From contig CM055615.1 of the NCBI GenBank assembly GCA_029379385.1, forward strand, positions 1,488,001-1,552,000: a stretch of 64,000 nt of DNA. The letters are read 5' to 3'. Position 1 is the stretch's first letter. The number at the start of each line of letters is the position of its first letter. The notes under the pieces were generated by a model. It saw only the letters and a program-made list of their open reading frames with translations. It ran no database searches and was not told the DNA's origin. Position numbers and translations under genes: made by a program. Shown one piece after another: positions 12,307-22,377 of the stretch. The stretch comes from Quillaja saponaria (taxonomy: Eukaryota > Streptophyta > Magnoliopsida > Fabales > Quillajaceae).

Positions 12307-12991
12307 GTGATCTCCCATCATTAAAAGGTTGTTCTCTACTGCTATTACTAAAGTCTGTCTGGCTTAACTATGAAGAGAAATAAACGACCAAATTATCCAG
12401 AAGCCATTGGATTCCAATCTGTTTGACTAATTTGTAAATCATTATTGAGTCCATGAAACCAACAAATACATACAGGTAAAGGCAAGGGAGACTAAGTTAT
12501 GGCCACAAAGTATCCAAGTAGCAGATCAGCCGAATATAATTCTAGTTGTCAAAGTAAAAATGAATGAAGATTGTAATTATGTTTCATTTTATAATTTTTT
12601 TCTCCTAAGAAACAAATAAAGAAATTAACATAATTTTGTTTGTGGGGTCTTGAACACCTAAAGAGAAGCCGTGTAAGAAACCAGCTAGTGAAAGAACAGC
12701 AAAGAAGTATGATCATGCTAAGGAAAAGCGAAGCTTACACAGTCACAGCATGTCTACCAAAGGCGTACAGTATGTTTGTGGCGCCTGAGAAATATAGCAC
12801 TAGCTTTTGGGGACCTGAAAAGTGTCACATTTTCTGCCTGCATAAACCCAAAATTTACACAAATTGAAAAGCATCAGCAAAATATTAAGGAAAATAATGA
12901 TCATATAGTATTGTTGGCTCTAAGAGGATCAGCATCATTTTGTACATTATTGACTTACCTGGCCAAGAGCAAAAGCTCTATGGTCATGTAC
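12307..12991 (-). pseudogene. Transposed fragment of the LAX gene (introns plus exon 5 and end of exon 4)
   Basis: Collinear with 34218-34919, part of the auxin carrier gene, starting at GTGATCTCCCATCATTAAAA and ending at GGTCATGTAC. It includes most of intron 5, all of exon 5 (the segment for AENVTHSGP...HAVTV), intron 4 and the last ~33 bases of exon 4. Because introns are present it is a DNA-level copy, not a retrocopy. The exon 5 equivalent carries an extra base (CCTGAAAAGTGTC versus CCTGAGTGTGTC) and a substitution giving a stop, so it is non-coding. No other part of the LAX gene is present next to it. Confidence 0.88.
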
Positions 12992-13591
12992 ATTTCTCGA
13001 ATTAGAAAACAATTCACCACCCAGGTACTTCTACAAATCTACAACTTATCATTACGTACTTATGCAGTCGCACAATTTCCTCAGATGATTTTGGGTAGGA
13101 CCATAACTTTTCGTATCATAAATGACAGAACAAGTAAACAACATACATATGGAACTTGTGAAAGTAGCTAGCTAATCAATGAAACCCATGAATGGTTCTG
13201 TGAATGGTTGTGCGTATATCTAGTAAGTTTCATACAAATAAAAAATTTTGGTCAGTGATACAAGTGGAAATGCATATTTAGTCTTAGCTAGGTCCAAGGA
13301 TTTACAAAGGGACTTAATCCACTTCTTTAATACGCAACTAGGCATTTCAAAGCATATAATCTTCACAATAATTATAGACAAATAGATATCACAATCAATA
13401 GAGGAAAAAATATAAAAATAACCATCAAATTGTATATGATAAAAAAAAAAAAAAAAAAAAACATAAAGAGAGAACCATATCAATTAATCAATGCAGGACT
13501 GAGAGTTTTGGAAATGACATCAAATATCAATATCAACTAAAAAAGAAACACATCAATTTCAATCTTCACTATCTCATCTGTGTCGAATCAA
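12992..13591. other. Intergenic, AT-rich, with poly-A tract
   Basis: No gene supported. Contains a long A tract at about 13441-13461. Open frames here are low-complexity. Confidence 0.5.
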
Positions 13592-14120
13592 CTTGGAGGA
13601 GCCAGAGGAGCAACAACCCTAGGTGGCCCTCTGCCTTTCCTTTTGTCCACAGGTCTTGCATTTAAATTTCCAAAATAGAAAAGAAAGAAGCATAGGAGGG
13701 ACCAAATCAAAATTCACGAGCTAAACATTCATAATAGGTCTTCGAAAATAAATAAAAATAAAAATTTTGAAGAAAAAAAAGAAGAAGAGAGACTTACATT
13801 TCAATAAGAGTGATTGAAACGCTTTTCTCACGGCGTTATCTTATCCCTCTACCACAATATACTGTTCGAGAAGAAATCGAAAAATTACTCACAAATTAAT
13901 AACTAGCAGAGCGACTGCAAAATTTGCAGAATTGGCATATGTACCTGAAGGAATTGATGGTGAAGAAGTGGCCACCGAAATTAAGAGCCAAGCAGTTGGA
14001 GCTGAAATTGACAAGCATAGGGTTTTTGATTGCGAAAACGAAATACGAGAGGATAGATGGATATGTTCTGCAATGGAGGGAAAGTGGCGGAGCCCGCACT
14101 AGAACCAGTGGCGACGCCAT
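13592..14120 (-). pseudogene. Unrecognised small gene, probably broken; possible organelle-targeted protein
   Basis: On the - strand, an ATG at 14120 opens a basic, Ser/Leu-rich N-terminus (MASPLVLVRAPPLSLHCRT) that looks like an organelle transit peptide. It ends at a good donor (CTTCAG/GTACAT, exon end 13945). A second exon-like block at about 13801-13842 reads DNAVRKAFQSLLLK and ends at a GTAAGT donor. A third at about 13592-13659 reads RPVDKRKGRGPPRVVAPLAP and stops. The middle block has an in-frame TAA just before DNAVR, and the phases do not join cleanly, so I treat it as broken or mis-modelled. Exon 1 is duplicated in decayed form at 22030-22145. I do not recognise the family. Confidence 0.4.
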
Positions 14121-15559
14121 TTGAAGAAGCAGAGGTATAGCAATTAGAGGGAAAGTTATGGACCGTTTGACTGCTATGGCCGTTACTTAGTGGAGGACTT
14201 GAGTCTGGAATTTCTTTAGGTTAAATTACACTTTCTGTACCAAAAAAGAAAATTACACTTTTAGGCCTTATATTTTGATTGAGAATTTAGTTTCATTCTT
14301 ATAATTTTAAAATTTGAATATCTTCCTTAGAGTTTTGAAAGCCAGACAATATGGTCTATTCCACCATTTTTTATCAGATTTAATTAATAAGATGTCACTT
14401 TTCACATAGACATCATGACATGTAAATAATGTAGAACATGTAATTCATATCACCTGTCATTAAGTTAAATCTGACGAAAAAGGAATAATAACTGGGAACC
14501 AAAATACATGGTTTTAAATATTATAAAAATGGCCAATTTAACTTTTTAAATAATAAAGACAAAACTAAATTCTCCACCAAATAATAAATACTAAAAGAAT
14601 GTAGTTAAATTTTATTTATTTAGCAATTAAGTTTTTGTGTCATTTATAAACACTTTGATTAATTATTATTTTGGTTGATCAAATCTTTTATTTATGTCAA
14701 GTTAAAAAATTTATATACATGTACATTTGAATTTTAACTTTAACGTAACATTTTAAGATTTTATCACTTAATAATTAGTTATGACTTAACAGTAAAAAAT
14801 AATAATTTATAATTCTTATTGTGGACACTAAACATTTGTTTATGTTTAATCCTTTAAATTATAGTATGAATAAAATCATTTAGGTTTTTCAATTACTCTA
14901 TAATATTTATTATTCTAGATTAGATTCATTCTGTACTCAACTATCAAGTAGTCTATATATACAAGCTTCAACTATCAAGTAGCCTATATGTACAAGCTTC
15001 ATCTATATAATCAAATCATCATATTCAAACATAATACGAAAACATCATTTGATTCAAGTAGATAAAAATAAAAATAGCAACGATGAATTCATGGTACAGT
15101 ACACTCTAGAGATATTTCTAATTTGTTGTGCAACTCTTTATGAAATTTATTTTAAAAAGGCTGATATCACTGTTAGTTGTGTGGTAGAATGCCTAAGCTG
15201 CCTTAACAAACTTGACTGATAAAAAAAAAAAAAAATGTTGAACTGTTACACTCCATTACAATAACTTATTTATACTAACCACAAGGAACAAGGTTAAACT
15301 CAAAATGTCCACTTGCAAATTTCACAATCAACTAATAACTTGCCCCTAACATACAACTCTCACATCAATCCACAGACAAAAATACCAATAATTAAGAAAT
15401 CTATTCACTTTAGCAATATATCTTGGGTTATAATAATAATAATAAAAAAAAAAAAAAAAACAAAACAAAACAAACAAAAACAAAAAAAAAAAAAAAAAAG
15501 AAAAGAAAGACATTCTTCTTTTCTCTTTTTTCAAACAAATTAGAATCCAAGAAAAAGAA
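14121..15559. other. Intergenic, duplicated DUF247 3' flank, small tandem repeat, A-rich tracts
   Basis: No gene. About 14820-15240 matches the 3' flank of the first DUF247 copy. A 31-bp unit (CAACTATCAAGTAG.CTATAT.TACAAGCTT) is tandemly doubled at about 14938-15000. A-rich tracts lie at 15220-15235 and 15442-15500, just beyond the 3' end of the intact DUF247 gene. Confidence 0.55.
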
Positions 15560-17222
15560 CTACTTGGCAGAATAATAGGTCTGGAGAATGGTGAGAACAA
15601 GAAGCATAACAGCCGCGATTACACCTAAGGTTTTCCACATGTCTGGAAAATGATCACTTATCAAGATCACAATTTGATGCTTCCAAAATAGCTTCACAGT
15701 CTCTGCAAAACAGTCCCATTGATGCCCCAAAATCTTATGCCATTTCTTAAAAGCTTTATTTTCATAAAATTTATTCATCTCATCACACAAATGGCCATAG
15801 CAATAGTAATGATCAGTAATGAATTGGCCAACTAGTACTCCCTTTGTCACTCTGCTAAACAATGTCCTCAATTCTTCTTCCTTTGATCTGCTAGTTCCAT
15901 TTCCATTTCCATTTATATATATGATTCCGCTCCGGCAAAGCAATTCCACATCCTGTGGGCAACAGATTAGGCCTTTAAAAAACAATGCATATGAAGTAAA
16001 TTGGTGTTGAATGGTGCCGTGTTCTTCGTCAGTTCTGCCTTTCTCCCAAGCAATGAAGTTCCTGAAGATACATTCTGTTGTGTCTTGAATTTGCAGTTGT
16101 GGAATACTGAGCTCCCCATTACTAAAACTTATTTGGAATATATCCTTAACTGATTCATTAGACTTGCCGAATTTTACACCAGCAGCTACAAGTTTTGTAG
16201 CACAGTATTTTAGTTCTTGTGTTGCTTCTTGATCAGTACTCGAGCTCTTTTGAATGGAGCATGAGGACAAGCAAGATTTGTGCAAAAGATGATGCAAATG
16301 GCCGTAACTTGAGCTAAGTAATTTGTCATCATGAACTGCATGAGCTAATTGATGAGGATTCACCAAAGGGATAAACAGATTCAGGGCTTGTTTAGCTACA
16401 TTGAATGTCGTCTTGAGTTCATCTGGAATTAACCCAGACAATGTCTTGAGTACAAAGAAGGGTATCTGGTTCTCAAGTAGTGATAAATCACGCGCAACCG
16501 ATGCAATCATGTCAGCATTCCTGAAAATCAAATGTAAAATACTTTATCTCATGAATAATTATTTCACTCACAATCAAACTCTTGACAGCTTGGTCATAAA
16601 CACTAGCTTCTGATACATGTTAAAAAATTTATTTCACCTAAAAAACAATTATAATTAATAAGATTAAGTTAAATATAATATACCTGAGAATCGGATCAAC
16701 GGGATCATCAGGTATAGATAGTTTCTTCTTTTCCTGATTAACAGGTACAGATGGCTTCTTGTTTTGTTGGTAAAGCCTTAGGAGGAGTTCTAGTACAAAA
16801 CAACCATCAACTAACATTAGTTTTGCTAGCTCATACCTGTCAGGTGTGATGTTTTCTCCATAACTGTCTCGGATGACATCTTCTAAGGCCAAGATCTTTC
16901 GGCCGTGAAATTCCAGTAAGTTATCCAGTTTGTCATCGTCTAGATTGTTTCGCTGAAGAAGGGAAGACATGTAAGACCATTTATGCATTTCCATGGCCAG
17001 TAAATCGCTTCTTCCACGATGGTGTAATGGTCCAATCGATACGACATGTGGTTTGTAAGCTTCATCATTGATGAGTTTTCCATGTTTATCTGTAACTCTT
17101 TGAATGCTACCAATAAAACATGCTTCTCTATATTCCGAAGCTCCCAGTATCATTTTAATGGATTCCATCCAACGTGAATCATCGTCAATTTTGCTCTCAC
17201 TTGTCTTTCCCATATCCTGCAC
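15560..17222 (-). CDS. DUF247/UPF0481 family protein, intact copy
   Basis: Two exons: 17222-16684 and 16520-15560, joined by a 163-bp GT-AG intron (CTCAG/GTATAT ... TTTCAG/GAATGC) that splits an Arg codon, giving 499 residues. Family hallmarks: KPHVVSIGPLHH (residues 57-68), MEMHKWSYMSSLLQRN (77-92), LEDVIRDSY (113-121), LMLVDGCFVLELLLRL (135-150), the LSLLENQIPFFVL segment just after the intron, and a C-terminal hydrophobic helix (about 477-495) ending QTYYSAK. DUF247 proteins are plant proteins of unknown biochemical activity with one C-terminal membrane anchor; grass members act in self-incompatibility, but nothing here ties this copy to that role. A second in-frame ATG three codons downstream could be the start. 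It is the only undamaged copy of three in the array. Confidence 0.9.
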
Positions 17223-19444
17223 TAGCTAGCATCTACTAATGAAAAATGTATTTGAGTACTGGAAACAATGTTAGTAATATATTTTGTCTTTTAAAGACCA
17301 AACCATTTTTATTCAAAGGGTCAAAATTATATGCCTGCAGCTCCAATGACTTTCACATAGCTGGAAAAAAAAATAAAAAATTTAGGTAATTTACTATATT
17401 TCTTTGAAGACCAAGACCGAGAGCCCAAACCTAACATGAATCTATCTTTTACTCAATATGTTAGGCATATTATATGTAGATGTAAGGGTTACAATGAGCC
17501 AAATTAACTTATGAAAATTATTCATTAATGACTTGAACCTTGTTTAGATTTTTAATTTTACTTGAAGTTTGTTTAGTAAAACTATTAAAATTTTATTTTT
17601 TCAAAACTCATAAACTGACTTGTTTAAAATTATTTATTATTTACATATAAATTTATATATAAATACTAACATAAATTGTAATTTAATTTATAAATATTTT
17701 ATTCAAATGGTTCTTTAGAATGTGTTCAGTCTTCGTTTAACTCTTCTTCACTACTACACATTTTTAAAAAAAATTTAAAAATCTGGAAGAGCTTTAAATG
17801 AGCCGAGTTGGAACTTCGGCTAAGTTCTCAAGAAATATAAGCCAAGTTTGAATCTGCTCAAAACTTTATTAGTTCTATTGATCTGTCAAATCTTGGCTTA
17901 AACTCGAGTCATTGTCATTCTTAGGTGACCGAAGAAAGTTACTTCGTCTATGAATTTTTATTATTAAAAAAATAGGCCTCACATGGAGTCCACTACGTAC
18001 TCTTTTAACGAAGGAATTCGTCAACGGAGGGATGAATAACCTGCTGCACATCAATTTTAATTCATATAATCACATCTCATGTTGAAAAAGAAAAAAAAAA
18101 AAAAAATTACTCATTTACTATAATTTTTTTGAAGACCAAGACTGGAACATTACCTAACAAAGATTTGTCTTTTACTTAATATATTATTACTAAAGATTTC
18201 TGAAGACTTTGAACCAATCCACGCAATGACTTGAAGCTCCTCTTGGCAAAAGTTTAAATGGTTAAATATTGAATGAGAAACTACCCAATATTTTAAAAAT
18301 TAGATTGGATTAGTAAGTTGGACTGGTTAGACCATTACTCAAGTAATAAATTGTACCGAGCTGAACTTAAGAATGTTTTTGGTAATTGAATAGATAAAAA
18401 TTGTAAAAATTTGAAAGAATCTGTAAAAGACATTAGAAGAGAGTTGATTGAATCGAACAAATTAATTAAAAAAAAAAATTTGTTATTTGTAAGTAAAAAT
18501 TTGTATTTATATTAAGAATTTGTGAAACTAACTATATTGTATATTAATGTTATATTTATTATTTTGATGCATAAGTTGAAAATTATGTACACTAAGATTT
18601 ATATTAACTATTAAGAACTATATTTAAATTTATGATGTGATTTTTTTATTAAATAATATATATATATATTTTTTTTTATGTTTAAAATTTATAATTAATA
18701 AAAAAATTTGACGTTAGTCGATCCAATATATCAATCGATCTGACCCTATTTGAATTAATAATTCGAAACAAGATAAATTTTTTGACTCAATTATCAATCC
18801 AATTTTTAAATCATTGGATCTAACAATGGGAATTGATTATTCTTAGAAAGACAATCATTGCCTATAGGAGACAAAGTTTTTGGCTGAATAGTTTTCATCT
18901 AGAGGGTTTGATCCTTCTAAGCATGATCCATTAAGAAAAGTAAACTACCCCCTTTCTCTTTTCCACTACTGACTTCATTAAAGTCACTGTTCATATGGGA
19001 GACTCTATTTAGGTTCACACCGATGAGTCAAAGTTTTCTTCATACTATTTTCCATGCATAAACCATGCATCCTTTGTTAACTATTTTCTTAATCCTATTA
19101 GAAAATAAACGAAGATAATTGTATATAAAAAGACTTAGCCAGATCAAGAACCAAAAAAATAACTTATTTATTTAAGTTAAAATATGGTTTGATTCCACAA
19201 TAATTTGATCCGATCTGAATATATATATATATATTAACCTTGTAGCTGATTTTGTGTTTATATACAAATTGATTCGAATCCATTCTAAACAGAGAACATA
19301 ACATATTAATAATGTAATTAAACTGAATATTTAACCCGATTCGACCCGACAATACCATCCAATAACAACTATATAAAGATTCAACTGATACATCTATCTA
19401 TAAATTATGTTAAAATTTCCTCGGTTGTCTCTCATCTTGAATTA
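17223..19444. other. Intergenic: DUF247 upstream flank and family X upstream flank
   Basis: No gene. 17224-17500 is the duplicated DUF247 upstream region. About 18050-18220 (TTACTCATTTACTATA, GAAGACCAAGACTGG, TTTTACTTAATATATTATTAC) recurs at about 24930-25045. About 18830-19100, the far upstream flank of family X, recurs at 29815-30840 (TAGGAGACAA.., ATGGGAGACTCT, CATGCATAAACCAT). A TA run lies at about 19220-19235. Confidence 0.6.
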
Positions 19445-20226
19445 ATGGGCGATAGAAGGGGAATCAGAAAAGGTGGTCCTTACGCCAACAAGTGGCTAAA
19501 CGCGACGGCTTCCGAAAATTCTGATGATGATGCCAACACTGGAGATCATGGACCCTCCAAGAAATCGAAACCCAATTCTGATGCTCCTCTACCGGAAACA
19601 GGCAAAGCCAAACCTTTTACCAGTAACTCTACCAGCTTGACTCCTGATCGTCACATAGAACCCAAAGCAATAGTCTTTACTCCTTCATCCACTTCCAGTA
19701 AGACTAGTAATCAATTTCCAGAGCAAATCTCTAGCAAGACACCAGCTCAACATTCTTCTGCATCGTCTAATTGGTCAACCCTTTCAAACGGTGAGTTTTT
19801 ACACTCTTTTAATCATTATGTCAGCATGATAATTAGTGTTAATGACACGTGACACTTTTTTATTTATATTATTAGGCTTATACAACCGGAGGGAAGACAA
19901 AAACTTTCTGGGACATAGCAATTCAGGAGTTGGTGAAGCGTCCTAAAACTGGGAAACTCTATGAAACTATTAAGGCTGATAATGATCTTTTCCTTGAACG
20001 AATGAAAGAATTATCGAATATCCCGAATCCGACAATCGATGAGAGTCTTGAGATGGCGGATGGAGCACTTGTTTTGAAACTCATGAGACGATCAAATGAT
20101 GAAATTGAGACCGCAGAGCAAAATGCAAACAGAGGAGCAACGTTGTTGCATCAAGGGGAGATGCTAATGAAGAAAGGACAAGAATTAATTAAGGAGAGCC
20201 AACGTTTGATAAGGTCTAAGCTATAA
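19445..20226 (+). pseudogene. Family X copy 3, the most complete copy; one-base frameshift in exon 2
   Basis: Exon 1 (19445-19790) starts MGDRRGIRKGGPYANKWLNA and continues as a Ser/Thr/Pro-rich, acidic, probably disordered segment. It ends at a GTGAGT donor. An 85-bp intron ends TTAG before 19876, and exon 2 runs to the stop at 20224-20226. Exon 2 encodes WDIAIQELVKRP, then a helical tail (NEIPNP-like linker, MADGALVLKLMRRS, GATLLHQGEMLMKKGQELI) ending RSKL. With this splice the frames do not meet: exon 2 reads GLYNRREDKNF and then has an extra base before TGGGAC compared with copy 1 (AAAACTTTCTGGGAC versus AAAGCTACTGGGAC). So it is either disabled or spliced differently. No homologue recognised; predicted soluble, charged, no signal or membrane segment. 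Confidence 0.65.
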
Positions 20227-21158
20227 AATAATTAAGCATTGTGTTTTATTAACTAGTTCTTTTGGTTGTATAATTGTCTGGAAGTGACTTACTTCTGCAA
20301 CTTCAATAAAATTTGCTTGTGCTCACAATGCTAATGGATTCAGAATTCGTTCCTGTCAAAACGGGAAAGATTTGGTTAAATTAACTTATAAAGAAAATTT
20401 TGACGAATTATAATTTAAATCATAATTATATATTCATTAGTCATTTAAATAAGATCAAGAGGGAGGGCACATGAGACAAAGTTGAAGGGAATAGACTCTT
20501 AAGCACCGCTCATCATGCATGGATGAGTACTATTCAAAGTTCTAATTTTTCCATCTGTTTTTATATTTTTATCAAAATTTATATTTAATATATTTATTTA
20601 TATCTATCATCTCATATCTAAATACATAAATTAATAAAATATAAATGATATTATATATAATAGTAAGGAAGCTTAATTTTTTATTTTTTAATAAACATTT
20701 TGTCCTTATTGAGAAATAATAAAATAATAGTTGAAAAACTTTTTTTTTTTTTAAAAAGAAAATATATAATATCAAATATAATTATTATAATTATTAAAAT
20801 AGGTATATTTATCATTTCATTTAGTTCGACTATCAGTTTGACCTTGATTGATTATAGTATGAATAAAATCACATAGATTTTTCAATTAAGCTCGTCAAAA
20901 TTAAATCAGTTCATATATATGTGATTTTAAGTCATTCATTCTCTCCTAAAATTGTAAGCAATTTCCTTTGTAACAAGAAAAAAATAAAAAATAAAAATAG
21001 CACCAATCATGAATTCATGGTACAGTCATTTATGTCCATGTATACTTAATTTTTAATCATTGTACTCTCATATTGTTTTTCTTAACATGATCTTTAGGTC
21101 AAAATGTCACATAATAAGTAATGAATTCGTTTATGTACCATAAAAAAATAAAATAATA
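20227..21158. other. Intergenic: duplicated family X downstream flank, AT-rich DNA
   Basis: No gene. 20270-20560 matches 660-990 downstream of copy 1 (GGAAGTGACTTACTTCTGCAA, GGATTCAGAATTCGTTC, GATGAGTACTATTCAAAGTT). The remainder is AT-rich, with a weak match at 20850-21025 to the 3' flank of the DUF247 copies. Confidence 0.55.
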
Positions 21159-21962
21159 ATAATGCTACATACACATACATATTTTACATAATTTTCTCAC
21201 ATAATTGTCACTTCATATTTTTATCCTTATAACCAAATACTCTAAATCAACTCTTACCATATTAGTTAAATAATTCCTCTCATCTCATTAAAATTTCTTA
21301 TTATTATAAATAATTATTTTATATATTTATTTCATTTTTCCTTCTTTCTCACTTACATCTCCTATTATTTTTCCTACATTTCTTCTCTTCTATGGCTTCT
21401 TTATTATTATTTTTTTCTTTCAAATCAGTGAAAACTAACCAAATGATTAAAATTTTGGTAAATTTTATCCTAATCTCTTATATAGATTTTGTATTATTTA
21501 CTTGGTTGAAGAAAGAAAAAAAAAAAAAAAAAAAAGATTGTTATTTCTTGTACTTTTTTCTACCCTCATTTTATTGATATTCTAATATGTTTCTTCAATT
21601 TTTTTTGTTTTGTTTTTGTTTTAATGGAGATTTTTATGAATTTATTTGTATTGGAAACCACTAAACATATCTAGGAGTAGAAAATGAAGATGATGAGAAA
21701 TATTTATGGTGGTGGACAAAAAATTAAAGTAAAAAGATAAAAATAAAATAAAGGGAGGTGATTTAGAGTAATAATGAATTTTAATGAAAAAGATCTATAA
21801 AATAATTATATATAGTAACAATGAATTTTAATGAGATGAGAGAAATTAATGGACTAATATGATAAGATGTGATTTAGAATGTTTTGTTATAAAGACAAAA
21901 TATGATGTGACACTTATATGAGAAAGTTGTGTGAGATATGCGTTTATATATAACATTACTCT
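21159..21962. mobile_element. Non-autonomous element with about 180-bp inverted repeats
   Basis: The left arm (about 21159-21335, from AATAATGCTACATACACATA) is an inverted copy of the right arm (about 21765-21962). Shared blocks read outside-in: TGTCAC.TCATATTTT, TATAAC.AAA, ATTCTAAATCA or its equivalent, CTCTCATCTCATTAAAATT, ATAATTATTTTAT. The interior is pyrimidine-rich with no transposase. Size and long arms fit a MITE or foldback element, possibly Mutator-like. No clear target duplication seen. Confidence 0.7.
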
Positions 21963-22029
21963 AAAAAAAATCAATTAAACTAGCTACATCTCATGAGATT
22001 AAAATCAATTTTGCTTTTTCTTGTAGTTG

Positions 22030-22145
22030 GAAATTGAAAGCGAAGCAGTTGGAGGTGTGATTGATGAGAATAGGATATGTGAGAGCGTAGCTTCTGCAAT
22101 GGAGAGGAAAATGGTGGAGATCGTACTAGAACTAGATGACTGTCA
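22030..22145 (-). pseudogene. Decayed copy of exon 1 of the 13592-14120 gene
   Basis: On the - strand, GTTCTAGTACGATCTCCACCA through CTCCATTGCAGAA matches exon 1 of the unrecognised gene at 13945-14120 (GTTCTAGTGCGGGCTCCGCCA). The surrounding DNA also matches (AGAATGTTATGGACC versus GGAAAGTTATGGACC). The ATG region is altered and a TAG interrupts the frame. It marks a further boundary of the duplicated block upstream of the third DUF247 copy. Confidence 0.5.
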
Positions 22146-22377
22146 TAACAAAGAAGCAGAATGATTTAAAAGAGAATGTTATGGACCAATGTTTTAAAAA
22201 CCAGATCAGATCGACAAATATTACAATAACTCACCCCTATAATTAACATACAACTCTTACATCCACAAACAATAATACTACTCATTAAGATATTTATTCA
22301 TAGCAATATTTTATACTTCAAGCCCATATAATTATAAGATATTCTTTTTCAAACAAATTGGAAATCCAAGCCAAGAA

